Assembly: GCA_039586575.1 (NCBI GenBank)
Contig: JBDHKD010000002.1
Span: 62,001-126,000, forward strand
Direction of reading: 5' to 3'
DNA from: G020344215 sp039586575
GTDB lineage: Bacteria > Gemmatimonadota > Gemmatimonadetes > Palauibacterales > KS3-K002
DNA length: 64,000 bases
Below, one piece after another: positions 39,841 through 48,546 of the stretch (its first letter is position 1; each line of letters opens with the position of its first letter). Below the pieces are notes generated by a model. It did not search any database and had not been told where the DNA came from. It saw only the letters and a list, made by a program, of their open reading frames with translations. The translations under genes were made by a program, and so were the position numbers.

Positions 39841-41580
39841 ATGAGGTTTGGTATCGTCAGATTCGGACGTGCAGGCCTACGGGCACTGGTAAGCGCCGCT
39901 TGCGTCGCCACCATGTCTGTTGCGCTGGCCGAAGACGCGCAGGCGCAGCAGGAGCCCGGCGGACGCTACCGCGTTCTCGTGGTACCGATAGAGTCCAGCG
40001 CGCTGGACAGGAGGTTCGGCGAGAAAGTCGCCAGGGAGATTCGCGAACGGCTGGAGGACTTCCCGACGCACGCGCCGGTACCCGAGAATGAGGTGAAGAA
40101 CGCCCTCAAGCAGTACGACCTGAAGGTGGAAGACCTAACGTCGATCACGGCGCGCCAGCTGGCCAATCAGATGGGCGCCCAGGTCGTTTACTTCGGCACC
40201 CTCTCCGTATCGGGCTCTTCCTACGAGATCAGCGCCGGCTTCATCGACGTGCGGTCAGGCGACGAGGTGTCCGTCCCTGCGGTTCAGGTCGCGGACAGGA
40301 GCGACGAATCCGTCGATCGCGTGGCCGGAGCGGCCATCGATGCCTTCCAAGAGCAGGTGCGCTTCGTGCGCGCCCAGCAGTTCTGCGCCGAGTATGTGGG
40401 GAGCCAGCAGCCCGAGAGCGCCTTGCGCAACTGCCACGAGGCCCTCGACGTCAACCCGAACAGCGTCAACGTGCTGTTCAATATCGGGATGGCGTATCGG
40501 ATCATGCACGAGCAGGGTTTGAGTGGCACGGACGGTTGGGCCGACTCCTCCATCACCTACTTCGAGAGAGTGCTCGAGCGTCAGGCCAGCCATCGCGAGG
40601 CGCTACAAAACGCCGCCTTCATGTACTCTCAGATCGGTGAGGCCGAGAAGGCCAGCCAGCTGTATCGAACCTATCTCGAGTTCGATCCCGCCAACGTCCC
40701 GGTACGCATCAGGGTCGCCTACGACTTGGCCAACGCCAGCTTGATGGCCGAAGCGATCGATATCATACAGGCGGGCCTGGAGATCACCGAAGGAGACGTC
40801 GACCTCCTCCAGTCGTTGGGTGACTACGCGCTGCGGCACTCGCAGGTGGACTCGACTTACGTCGACGTGGCGCTTCAGGCCTACGAGCAGGTGCTGGAAA
40901 TCAAAGGCGAAGAGACCGACCTGACCATCATCACGAACGCGATCGCTGCTTATACCCGCGCCGATCGTACCGATGAGGCCATCGCCTTCGCCGAGCGAGC
41001 CCTGGAATCCAATGCCGACAACGCGCGGCTCTGGTCGCTCTACGCCGACGCCCTCGGCCGTGCCGAGCGCTACGGCCAGGCAGCCAGAGCTATGGACAGG
41101 GTCATCGAGCTCGACCCCGCCTACGAGAGGGCCTACCTCAAGCGCGGGCAGTTCAAGCTGCAAGGCGACGACGCCGAAGGTGCCTTAGCCGACTTCAGCC
41201 TCGCCATCGAGTCCGGATCCTCCACGGCCGATGACGTCTTCCGCCTCTTCTGGGGCCAGGCGATCGGCGCCCGCAATAGCGGCAATCTCGGCAACGCCTT
41301 GCCATCCTTCGAATTCGCCAGCCGCTATGCTTCCTCCAGTCAGCGAGGCGAGCTCGAGTTCTGGTGGGGCTACACCTACTACCAGCTCGGCGAGCGGCTC
41401 GCCACGCCCGAGGACGCTGCGGTCAGCCAACTGCGCCGCGCACAATCCTACTTCCAAGCCGCCCAGCAACATTTCCAGCGCGCCGGCAATGTACGCAGCG
41501 AAGTCCCGCAACTCCTCGATGGCACCGACCGCTGGCTGCTCAACGTCGATGCGCGGATCCGGCGTGCCCAGCGTGGCTGA
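39841..41580 (+). CDS. Exported TPR-repeat protein
   Basis: 579 residues from ATG 39841, with AAGGGAGAG upstream. A signal peptide ends near AEDAQAQQ. An N-terminal domain (about 40-180: YRVLVVPIESSALDRRFGEKVAREI, ANQMGAQVVYFGTLSVSG) resembles the alpha/beta domain of periplasmic proteins that bind or assemble outer-membrane components. About eight TPR units follow (VNVLFNIGMAYRIMH, ALQNAAFMYSQIGEAEKASQLY). It is periplasmic or outer-membrane associated; specific role unknown. A strong terminator follows, and no terminator separates it from tRNA-Val. Confidence 0.78.
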   Translation: MRFGIVRFGRAGLRALVSAACVATMSVALAEDAQAQQEPGGRYRVLVVPIESSALDRRFGEKVAREIRERLEDFPTHAPVPENEVKNALKQYDLKVEDLTSITARQLANQMGAQVVYFGTLSVSGSSYEISAGFIDVRSGDEVSVPAVQVADRSDESVDRVAGAAIDAFQEQVRFVRAQQFCAEYVGSQQPESALRNCHEALDVNPNSVNVLFNIGMAYRIMHEQGLSGTDGWADSSITYFERVLERQASHREALQNAAFMYSQIGEAEKASQLYRTYLEFDPANVPVRIRVAYDLANASLMAEAIDIIQAGLEITEGDVDLLQSLGDYALRHSQVDSTYVDVALQAYEQVLEIKGEETDLTIITNAIAAYTRADRTDEAIAFAERALESNADNARLWSLYADALGRAERYGQAARAMDRVIELDPAYERAYLKRGQFKLQGDDAEGALADFSLAIESGSSTADDVFRLFWGQAIGARNSGNLGNALPSFEFASRYASSSQRGELEFWWGYTYYQLGERLATPEDAAVSQLRRAQSYFQAAQQHFQRAGNVRSEVPQLLDGTDRWLLNVDARIRRAQRG

Positions 41581-41610
41581 GCACCGAATCTCGACCCGCT
41601 AATGGTTTGG

Positions 41611-41639
41611 AGCCCGGGCCTGGCCCGGGCTTCTTCCTT
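41611..41639 (+). terminator. Rho-independent terminator after the exported TPR gene
   Basis: AGCCCGGGC-CTG-GCCCGGGCT, a nine-base perfect stem with a three-base loop, followed by TCTTCCTT, 30 bases after the stop codon. Confidence 0.88.
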
Positions 41640-41696
41640 GCCGGCTGATAAGGGCCGGGCGAGCCGCCCCGAAGAAATCCCGACAAACAAAAGTCC

Positions 41697-41725
41697 TTGA
41701 CGCAGTGGGGACAGGACACTAGCTT
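41697..41725 (+). promoter_or_regulatory. Promoter of the dcw (division and cell wall) cluster
   Basis: TTGACG at 41697-41702 and TAGCTT at 41720-41725 are separated by 17 bases; transcription is expected near 41732. A GTGGG copy lies inside the spacer at 41705-41709. Confidence 0.75.
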
Positions 41726-41735
41726 GGGGTGCGGA

Positions 41736-41760
41736 GTGGGGAAAAGTGGGGGCAAGTGTG
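41736..41760 (+). promoter_or_regulatory. MraZ-box repeats (operator)
   Basis: GTGGG (41736-41740), GTGGG (41746-41750) and GTGTG (41756-41760) are spaced exactly 10 bases apart, that is, five-base spacers. This is the arrangement bound by MraZ upstream of mraZ in other bacteria. They lie at or just after the predicted start site, so autorepression is expected. Confidence 0.8.
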
Positions 41761-41825
41761 CCTTGCGCCCACAGCGCCCGGATCCTCGCCACCGGGCCCA
41801 ACGGAATCCTGCCAGGGGAGGTTAC

Positions 41826-42257
41826 TTGACCGGCTTTCTGGGAAGCTACCTCCATCAACTGGACGAAAAGGGCCGTCTGGCGTTGCCCGCCTCGTTTCGC
41901 CGCGGGGCCGGTGAAGACGGTTTCGTCCTGATTCACGCCTACGAGCCTGCGCTTTTCCTGTACCCGGCGCGGGCCTGGGCGGGGGTGGAGGAGCGTCTCG
42001 GAGAGCTGCTACGTCGCCAGCCGGGGGCCCGGGGGACGGTGTTGGGCCTGACGGCCAATGCGGTGGAGGTCACGCCGGACAAGCAGGGCCGCATACTCAT
42101 ACCGGAGCGTCTGCAGCGCGCCGCGCAGCTTGATGCGGAGGCGCTTGTCGTAGGGGTGCTGGACAAGATCGAGATCTGGAACCCCGAGCTGTTCGAGAGC
42201 ACCACGAGGGAGGCTGAGCCGGGAATTGAGGGTTACGTGCGCCAGATCCTCGTGTAA
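41826..42257 (+). CDS. mraZ: Transcriptional regulator MraZ
   Basis: 143 residues from TTG 41826, with GGGGAGG five bases upstream. Two SpoVT-AbrB-like halves each have the conserved core: FLGSYLHQLDEKGRLALPASFRR in the first and NAVEVTPDKQGRILIPERLQRAA in the second. MraZ forms a ring and binds direct repeats to control the dcw operon. The matching repeats lie 65-90 bases upstream of its start. Confidence 0.95.
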   Translation: MTGFLGSYLHQLDEKGRLALPASFRRGAGEDGFVLIHAYEPALFLYPARAWAGVEERLGELLRRQPGARGTVLGLTANAVEVTPDKQGRILIPERLQRAAQLDAEALVVGVLDKIEIWNPELFESTTREAEPGIEGYVRQILV

Positions 42258-42274
42258 GGGACTGGGCCCGGCGC

Positions 42275-42321
42275 CGACGGTCGAGATGTGATGGGTGGAA
42301 CTAACCGGGCGGCGACCGTCG
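42275..42321 (+). repeat. Inverted repeat 1 in the mraZ-rsmH spacer
   Basis: CGACGGTCG (42275-42283) and CGACCGTCG (42313-42321) are perfectly complementary over nine bases around a 29-base loop, directly after the mraZ stop. No T-run follows, so it is probably a folded RNA element rather than a terminator. Confidence 0.6.
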
Positions 42322-42342
42322 TGCGCTGGCCCCGCCGATTGG

Positions 42343-42412
42343 GACGGTGGGCAGGTGGCAGGGGGAGGGTTGTGTGGACCTAGGGGTAGGGCAAGGCCGT
42401 CTGTCCACCGTC
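42343..42412 (+). repeat. Inverted repeat 2 with G-rich loop before rsmH
   Basis: GACGGTGGGCAG (42343-42354) pairs with CTGTCCACCGTC (42401-42412) over 12 positions, one of them a G-U pair. The 46-base loop contains four G-tracts (GGGGG, GGG, GGGG, GGG), a possible G-quadruplex. The stem ends just before the rsmH start region. Confidence 0.6.
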
Positions 42413-42428
42413 TTTGAGTAGGTCAGCC

Positions 42429-43361
42429 TTGAGCGCCAGCAGCTTCCACGAGCCGGTGATGACGGATGAGGTGGTGAGGCTACTGGCGCCGGACCGTGGC
42501 GGCCTCTTCCTGGACGGGACGGTGGGAGGTGGCGGTCACGCGGAAGCGGTTCTGCGAGCCGGGAGTCTCGTGCGGTTGCTGGCGGTGGATCGGGACGTGG
42601 AGGCTTTGGAGCGGGCGCGCGAGCGGCTTGGAGAGTACGGGGAGCGGGTCAGCTTTCACGAGGGTGATTACGCGGATGTGACGGAGATCTTCGATCTGGG
42701 GGAGGGCGCATTGGCTGGAGTTTTGTTGGACCTGGGGGTGTCCTCCCACCAGATCGATAGCCGTGAGCGCGGCTTCTCTTTTCGTCCTGGAGCGCCTTTG
42801 GACATGCGGATGACTCGGAAGGGGTCGGGACCGACGGCCGCTGAGCTCTTGGCCCGTTGCAGCGCTGACGAGCTGGCCGAGATCTTCAGGACATACGGCG
42901 AAGAGCGGCGTGGTAGACGACTCGCCGCGGCGGTTGTTGAAGCTCGCAAGAGCGCACCGCTGGAGACGAGCGACGACCTGATGAATGTGCTGACCAGGGT
43001 CTGGGGCCGAGCGGTGGTGGCTGCGGATGCAGCACGGATCTTCCAGGCGCTGCGCATTGCGGTGAACCGGGAGCTCGTGTCGCTCGAGCGGGCGCTGCCT
43101 GCGTTACGTGATGCGCTGGCACCCGGCGCTCGCCTGGTCGTTATCTCCTACCACTCGCTGGAAGATCGGCTCGTCAAGCGTGCGTACCGCGAGTGGAGCC
43201 GCGAGTGCATCTGCCCACCCGGCATCCCCGAATGCCGCTGCCGGGGCCGAGCGCTTGGCCGGCTACTGACCCGGTCGCCGATTCGCCCGTCCGCCGACGA
43301 AGTCTTCCGCAACCCGCGGGCGCGCAGCGCGCGGCTGCGGGCCTGGGAGCGAGCCGCATGA
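42429..43361 (+). CDS. rsmH: 16S rRNA (cytosine(1402)-N(4))-methyltransferase
   Basis: 310 residues from TTG 42429; TTG 42414 is the alternative, but it directly abuts the inverted-repeat stem and has no Shine-Dalgarno. The family blocks are SFHEPVMTDEVV, LDGTVGGGGHAEAVL (SAM-binding), LAVDRDVEALERA, LLDLGVSSHQIDSRERGFSF, LDMRMT and VVISYHSLEDRLVKR. It methylates C1402 in the ribosomal P-site region. Its stop overlaps ftsL. Confidence 0.96.
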   Translation: MSASSFHEPVMTDEVVRLLAPDRGGLFLDGTVGGGGHAEAVLRAGSLVRLLAVDRDVEALERARERLGEYGERVSFHEGDYADVTEIFDLGEGALAGVLLDLGVSSHQIDSRERGFSFRPGAPLDMRMTRKGSGPTAAELLARCSADELAEIFRTYGEERRGRRLAAAVVEARKSAPLETSDDLMNVLTRVWGRAVVAADAARIFQALRIAVNRELVSLERALPALRDALAPGARLVVISYHSLEDRLVKRAYREWSRECICPPGIPECRCRGRALGRLLTRSPIRPSADEVFRNPRARSARLRAWERAA

Positions 43362-43660
43362 GGTTGCGGGGAATGGGGGCCGCCTTCTCGGCGATGCTGC
43401 TCCTGGCGGCGATGTTCGTGGCCGTGCACCGGGGCGCTCGCGGACGAGCGATCGCCGAGAGCATCGGCCGATTGGGTGACCGCCTGGAGGTTATTGAGCT
43501 GAGGCGGAGCGAGCTGCGCCAGGAGATCGAGCTGCTGCGCAGCCGGCCACGGATCGTGCGGGCGGCGCGCGAGTTGGGCCTGCATGAACCCAGTGAAGAA
43601 GAACTGGTGTACTTGGACTTGAGTCACATTGCACAGCGCGGGTGGGGAGGCTCGTCGTGA
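43358..43660 (+). CDS. ftsL: Cell division protein FtsL-like
   Basis: 100 residues from ATG 43358, overlapping the rsmH stop. A short basic cytoplasmic start precedes one transmembrane helix (about 8-24) and a periplasmic coiled coil (IGRLGDRLEVIELRRSELRQEIELLRS). A final segment RIVRAARELGLHEPSEEEL is typical of the family. Identification rests on topology and position between rsmH and ftsI. It should form the FtsQLB-type regulatory complex of the divisome. Confidence 0.87.
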   Translation: MRLRGMGAAFSAMLLLAAMFVAVHRGARGRAIAESIGRLGDRLEVIELRRSELRQEIELLRSRPRIVRAARELGLHEPSEEELVYLDLSHIAQRGWGGSS

Positions 43661-45687
43661 GGTCGGAAGCGCGACAGGCTCGACGCAGGCATCTGCGGCA
43701 CGGCATTCTGCAGCTGGCGCTGCTGTTGGTTCTGGCGGCCGTGCTCGCGCGGGTCTTCCAGCTCCAGGTGCTGCAGGCCAAGCTATGGCAAAAGACCGCC
43801 ATCGCCCAGCACGAGGACCGTGTGCCGCTTACGGCGCCGCGCGGCACGATCTACGACCGCGAGGGTCGGGAGCTGGCGGTCAGCGTCACCGAGTACCGCA
43901 TTCGGGTCGCTCCACGGGAATTGCGGGACCGGGAAGCGGATGCGGCGGTCCTGCGCAGGGTGCTGGGGCTGCGGCCGTCGGCCGGTCAACGGATCGCTGG
44001 TGGGGAGGAGCGCTGGGTCGTTCTACCGGGCAGGTACTCGGCTGTGCAGAAGGAAGAGATCGAGGCACGAGTTACCGTGGGAGTCTACCCGGAGCCGGTC
44101 ATCGACCGGTTCTATCCCCGCGGCGAGCTCGCGACTGAGATCATCGGGCGGGTCAACTTCGCCGGCCGCGGGCTGAGCGGCTTGGAGCTCAGCTTCGACT
44201 CGGTGCTTGCGGGCCAGCCCGGCGTGGGCATCTCGCGCCGGGACGCGACTGGCGCATCGGCTGCTTGGCTGACCACCGAGGTCGTTCCCCCGGCACCGGG
44301 GAGCGACATCTACCTCACCATCGATGCCGAGATGCAGGCCCTGGCGGAGTCGGTGCTCGAAGAAGCCATGAGCGAAGCCGCGGCGACCGGCGGGGATCTG
44401 CTGATCATCGATCCAAAGACCGGCGAGCTTCTCGCGGCGGCCAGTCGCAGAAACCGACTGACCGGCCGGGAACGCCACTTGACGGCTGTGACGGAGCCCT
44501 ACGAGGCGGGCTCGACGCTGAAACCGTTTACGGTGGCAGCGCTCTTGTCGGAGGAGCTGGCCGATCTCTCCGACACCGTCGATACAGGGAATGGGGTGTA
44601 CCGGGTTGCTGGAAGAACGATCCGTGATGAAACACCCCACGGCTTACTGAATCTCGCTCAGACTCTTGCCGTCTCCAGCAACGTGGGGATGGCCAGGTTC
44701 GCCGAGCGCATTCCGAAGGGCGTCCAGTTCAGCTTTCTTCGCAACTTCGGCTTCGGGACGCCTACAGGCCTCACTTATCCCTCCGAATCTCCGGGACTTC
44801 TCCGACGCCCTTCGGAATGGTCTGCTCAGAGCCCGGCATCGCTGGCCATTGGCTATGAGATCGCTGTAACGCCACTGCAACTGGTGATGGCTTACGGTGC
44901 GATCGCCAACGGTGGGCTGTTGCTGCGGCCACAACTCGTGCGCGAGGCCAAGTCCTCCAGCGGGACATTACGGTGGCAGAGCGAGCCAGAAGTCATCCGC
45001 CGGGTGGTGGAAGCGGATGTAGCAGCGACGCTGCGCGGCGTACTGGCCCACGCGGTCGCCGAGGGCACCGGGCGTAGCGCTGGTGTTCGCGGAGTCAGCA
45101 TCGCCGGGAAAACCGGTACCGCCTGGCGCTTCGACCACGAGACGGGCTACGCCGGTCATTCTTACACCTCGTCCTTTGTGGGTCTCATCCCATCGGATGA
45201 TCCACAATTCGTGATCCTGGTCAAACTCGACGAACCGAGCGGAGTGTACTACGGGGCCGCGATCGCTGCACCGGTCATGCGCACCGCCGTACGTGCCGCA
45301 CTTGCGGGAAGCTACTGGTCGGCGCCGCCGCTGATGGGGGAGCCGGAAATTCCGGACAGACAGGCGGGAGTACCAGCGGGTCAGGCGCCGATCGGTGGCC
45401 CTTACGTGTTCGCTCTCGACAGGCCACTGCTCAGAACGGGCGACGCGGATGGACGTAGTGCGCTCGAGGTCGCTAATGCATTGCCCGATGTCAGGGGTAT
45501 GTCGCTGCGCGCCGCCGTTCACCAGCTGCACCGTGCAGGGTGGCGTGTCGTGGTGCGTGGAGGTGGACGTGTGGTGTCGATGGAACCGTCGGTCGGAACA
45601 GTACTGCGCTTCGGCGAGCAGGTGGTTCTCGTGGGCGGTGAGCGCGGTCCTCCGGCTCGATCTCAGAACGGGTCTACGGCAGGGTGA
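43657..45687 (+). CDS. ftsI: Division-specific transpeptidase (class B PBP, FtsI/PBP3) with PASTA domain
   Basis: 676 residues from GTG 43657 (GGGGAGG upstream; GTGA overlap with ftsL). One transmembrane helix is followed by the dimerisation domain (APRGTIYDREGRELAVS) and the transpeptidase with nucleophile Ser286 in GSTLK, SSN and KTGT (485-488). The C-terminal 65 residues form a PASTA domain (ALPDVRGMSLRAAVHQLHRAGW), known from Spo-type and Gram-positive PBPs and absent from E. coli FtsI. It cross-links septal peptidoglycan with FtsW. Confidence 0.96.
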   Translation: MRSEARQARRRHLRHGILQLALLLVLAAVLARVFQLQVLQAKLWQKTAIAQHEDRVPLTAPRGTIYDREGRELAVSVTEYRIRVAPRELRDREADAAVLRRVLGLRPSAGQRIAGGEERWVVLPGRYSAVQKEEIEARVTVGVYPEPVIDRFYPRGELATEIIGRVNFAGRGLSGLELSFDSVLAGQPGVGISRRDATGASAAWLTTEVVPPAPGSDIYLTIDAEMQALAESVLEEAMSEAAATGGDLLIIDPKTGELLAAASRRNRLTGRERHLTAVTEPYEAGSTLKPFTVAALLSEELADLSDTVDTGNGVYRVAGRTIRDETPHGLLNLAQTLAVSSNVGMARFAERIPKGVQFSFLRNFGFGTPTGLTYPSESPGLLRRPSEWSAQSPASLAIGYEIAVTPLQLVMAYGAIANGGLLLRPQLVREAKSSSGTLRWQSEPEVIRRVVEADVAATLRGVLAHAVAEGTGRSAGVRGVSIAGKTGTAWRFDHETGYAGHSYTSSFVGLIPSDDPQFVILVKLDEPSGVYYGAAIAAPVMRTAVRAALAGSYWSAPPLMGEPEIPDRQAGVPAGQAPIGGPYVFALDRPLLRTGDADGRSALEVANALPDVRGMSLRAAVHQLHRAGWRVVVRGGGRVVSMEPSVGTVLRFGEQVVLVGGERGPPARSQNGSTAG

Positions 45688-47141
45688 TTCCGATCGCCAC
45701 TATTCTCGCGCGTCTCGAGTCGGCCGGGCTCCTGGTGGGGCCCGGCCCTACGGTTGATTTCGAGGTATCAGGTATAAGCGCCGACTCCCGCCAGGTCGGC
45801 GCTGGAGACCTCTACTGTGCGATTCGCGGATACGTCCACGACGGTCACGCATTCCTGAATGACGCCCGTGCGGCGGGGGCCGTGGCGGCGCTTGTCGAGC
45901 GACTGCAGCCGCCGGTCGACCTGCCGCAGTTCCAGGTCACCGATACCCGGCGCGCCGCCTCCGTTGCGGCGCAAGTCGTTTTCGGTGATCCGGCCGTCGG
46001 GCTGCGGCTGGTTGGTGTCACCGGCACCAACGGCAAGACGACGACGGTCCATCTGGCTCGTCATATCCTGTCGCGGCGCTACCGCTGCGGGTCCATCGGG
46101 ACACTCGGCGTTCTTGGCGCTACCGGCACAGGTGAGACGACAGGGCTCACCACTCCGGGACCGGTGGAGTTCGCGCGGAGACTGGCCGGACTCAAGGAGA
46201 GCGGTGTCGAATGCGTCGTCGCCGAAGTCTCTTCACATGCCCTGTCGCAGGGGCGCGTCGACGGTGTGACTTTCGAGGTTGCCACGTTCACCAATCTCAG
46301 CCGCGACCACCTCGACTACCATTCCGACTTCGAGCAGTACCGCGACGCCAAAGTCCGCCTCGCCGAGATCACGGCACGCGAAGGGACGCTCGTCATCAAC
46401 GCCGACGATCCGGCCTGGTCCGTCTTGCCGGCCAGGCGCTCGGTCCGCTTCGGATTGAGCTCCGATGCGGACTACACGGCGCGTGGAATCCGCTTCCGAC
46501 TGGCCGGATCGAGTTGGACCCTGGTGGCGCCGGACGCCGAAGCGGCCGTGGAGATGCCACTGCCCGGGGAATTCAACGTTTCGAACGCTCTGGCCGCAGC
46601 AGCCGTAGCAGGCGTCTTCGAACTGTCGGCGACCGAGATCGCTGAGGCGTTGGCGGAAGTGCCACCGGTGCCGGGGCGCCTCGAGGTGCTGTCGGAGAAA
46701 CCGATGGTCCTGCGCGACTACGCGCATACTCCGGACGCGCTGCGGCGAGCGCTCGCCGCGTTGCGCCCACTTGTCGAGAGACGCTTGATCGTGGTTTTCG
46801 GTTGTGGCGGTGACCGCGATCCCGGCAAACGGCCGTTGATGGGCGAGGCCGCCGCCCAAATCGCCGACTATTCGATCGTTACGTCGGACAACCCGCGGAG
46901 CGAGGAGCCCGAGGCGATTATCGCTCAGATTCTGCCGGGGGTCGGGGCCGCCGCGCATGAGACGGTCGTCGATCGCCGCGAGGCGATCAGCCGGGCACTG
47001 CAGATCGCCCAGCCGGGTGACGTGGTGTTGCTGGCCGGGAAGGGCCACGAGGATTATCAGATCGTCGGCGACGAGCGCAGACCGTTCGACGAATCCGTCA
47101 TCGTCGCAGAACTGCTCGCGGAAAGCCCGGGTGGCTCATGA
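45684..47141 (+). CDS. murE: UDP-MurNAc-tripeptide synthetase MurE
   Basis: 485 residues from GTG 45684 (overlap with ftsI). The Mur ligase blocks are SADSRQVGAGDLYCAIRG, VTGTNGKTTT (ATP), TTPGPVEFARR and VAEVSSHALSQGRV. The amino-acid-selecting motif is DNPR in TSDNPRSEEP, which marks a meso-diaminopimelate ligase rather than a lysine ligase. It adds the third residue of the stem peptide in the cytoplasm. Confidence 0.97.
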   Translation: MIPIATILARLESAGLLVGPGPTVDFEVSGISADSRQVGAGDLYCAIRGYVHDGHAFLNDARAAGAVAALVERLQPPVDLPQFQVTDTRRAASVAAQVVFGDPAVGLRLVGVTGTNGKTTTVHLARHILSRRYRCGSIGTLGVLGATGTGETTGLTTPGPVEFARRLAGLKESGVECVVAEVSSHALSQGRVDGVTFEVATFTNLSRDHLDYHSDFEQYRDAKVRLAEITAREGTLVINADDPAWSVLPARRSVRFGLSSDADYTARGIRFRLAGSSWTLVAPDAEAAVEMPLPGEFNVSNALAAAAVAGVFELSATEIAEALAEVPPVPGRLEVLSEKPMVLRDYAHTPDALRRALAALRPLVERRLIVVFGCGGDRDPGKRPLMGEAAAQIADYSIVTSDNPRSEEPEAIIAQILPGVGAAAHETVVDRREAISRALQIAQPGDVVLLAGKGHEDYQIVGDERRPFDESVIVAELLAESPGGS

Positions 47142-48535
47142 TGGGCCGTTTCTCCTGGACGAGCGAGCGCATTCGCCAGGTGCTCGGCCTGCCCCCGGCA
47201 CCGGAAACGTCGCGGCCCTTCACAGGCGTGTCCACCGACAGCCGCCGCCTGCGTTCAGGAGAGTTGTTCGTGGCGCTTCGCGGCGAACGGTTCGATGGGA
47301 CGGACTTTGTGGCCGCGGCGGCCGCTGCCGGTGCGGGGGGCGCGGTGGTCGAGCGGCGCCCGGATGGGGTTGCCGACGATTTCGAGCTGTTCCTCGTCGA
47401 CGACGCCCTGCGGGCGCTGGGCCGGCTGGCGGCGGCCCGACGCAGTGCGCTCGATCCCATCGTCGTGGCGATCACCGGCACCAGCGGCAAGACGACCACG
47501 CGGGCGCTCATGACGGCTGCGATCGGTGACGAAGCCTATGGCAGTCCTGGGAACTTTAACAATCTGATCGGTCTGCCGCTCTCGATCCTCGCGGCGCCCG
47601 AGGATTGCCGGATCTGGGTGTTGGAGGTCGCGTCCAACCAACGTGGTGAGATCGAACGGCTGGGCCATATCGCTCGGCCCGACTATGCGGTGATCACCTC
47701 GGTCAGCGAGGGCCACCTGGACGGCCTCGGCGATCTAGAAGGAGTGCTCGACGAGAAGCTGTCGCTGCTCGCCAGCTTGAGCGAAGGGGGCCTCGCTTTC
47801 ATCGCCGATGAGCCGACCGAATTGGTCGCGCGGGCGTGTAAGGTCCTTCCTGGTGTGCGGACCGTCGGCCTCGGGCCGCAGGCCGACGAGCGGCCCCAGA
47901 GCTGGTCGGTCGCGGCCGACGGCATGGTCTGGAAGTGGGGAGGAGTCGAGTTCAGCTTGCCCGGGTTCGGGACACATCTGATCCGCGACGCTCTGTTCGC
48001 CCTCGCCGTGGCCCGCCAGCTGGGGGTCGAGCCGGGGACCGCGGCGGAGCGGCTGCGTGACGCTCAGATACCACCGATGCGTGGCGAAGTCCGCCGCGTT
48101 GGCGATCTGGTGTTGTTGATCGACTGCTACAACGCCAATCCGTCGTCGTTCCAGGCCGCCATCGAAGCACTCGCCGCCCTCGCCGGAGGCCGTCGGCGTG
48201 CCGTTCTCGCCGGCACGATGCTCGAGCTCGGCGCACGGTCGGACGCCTTGCACGAGCAGGTAGCCGGTTGGCTACTCGAGGCCGGACCCGAGCTCATCGC
48301 GGCGACCGGCGAATTCGCCGCGGCGTTCTTGCGTTCAAAGGGTGTCTCTCACGAAGGCCTGATCGTCGAAGAACGGTTGGAGGATGGCTATCGGGAACTT
48401 TCCTCCCGATTGACAGGCGATGAGGTGGTGCTGTTGAAGGCGTCGCGCGGGATGAGATTCGAGCGCTCCATCCCGTGGTTCGAGCGCGACTTCGGGAGCG
48501 AGGGACGGATGACAGGCTCCGGGACGGGAGGTTAG
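47138..48535 (+). CDS. murF: UDP-MurNAc-tripeptide:D-Ala-D-Ala ligase MurF
   Basis: 465 residues (ATG 47138 or 47141; overlaps murE). It has STDSRRLRSGELFVALRGERFDG, ITGTSGKTTTRAL, GNFNNLIGLPLSIL, VLEVASNQRGEI and DCYNANPSSFQAAIEAL, all MurF-specific. It completes the pentapeptide precursor by adding D-Ala-D-Ala. No ddl gene is present in the cluster. Confidence 0.96.
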   Translation: MMGRFSWTSERIRQVLGLPPAPETSRPFTGVSTDSRRLRSGELFVALRGERFDGTDFVAAAAAAGAGGAVVERRPDGVADDFELFLVDDALRALGRLAAARRSALDPIVVAITGTSGKTTTRALMTAAIGDEAYGSPGNFNNLIGLPLSILAAPEDCRIWVLEVASNQRGEIERLGHIARPDYAVITSVSEGHLDGLGDLEGVLDEKLSLLASLSEGGLAFIADEPTELVARACKVLPGVRTVGLGPQADERPQSWSVAADGMVWKWGGVEFSLPGFGTHLIRDALFALAVARQLGVEPGTAAERLRDAQIPPMRGEVRRVGDLVLLIDCYNANPSSFQAAIEALAALAGGRRRAVLAGTMLELGARSDALHEQVAGWLLEAGPELIAATGEFAAAFLRSKGVSHEGLIVEERLEDGYRELSSRLTGDEVVLLKASRGMRFERSIPWFERDFGSEGRMTGSGTGG

Positions 48536-48546
48536 CGAGGCGGACC

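Noticed and set aside
42275..42321. Terminator after mraZ
   Set aside because: The nine-base stem is not followed by T residues and the loop is 29 bases, so intrinsic termination is unlikely.
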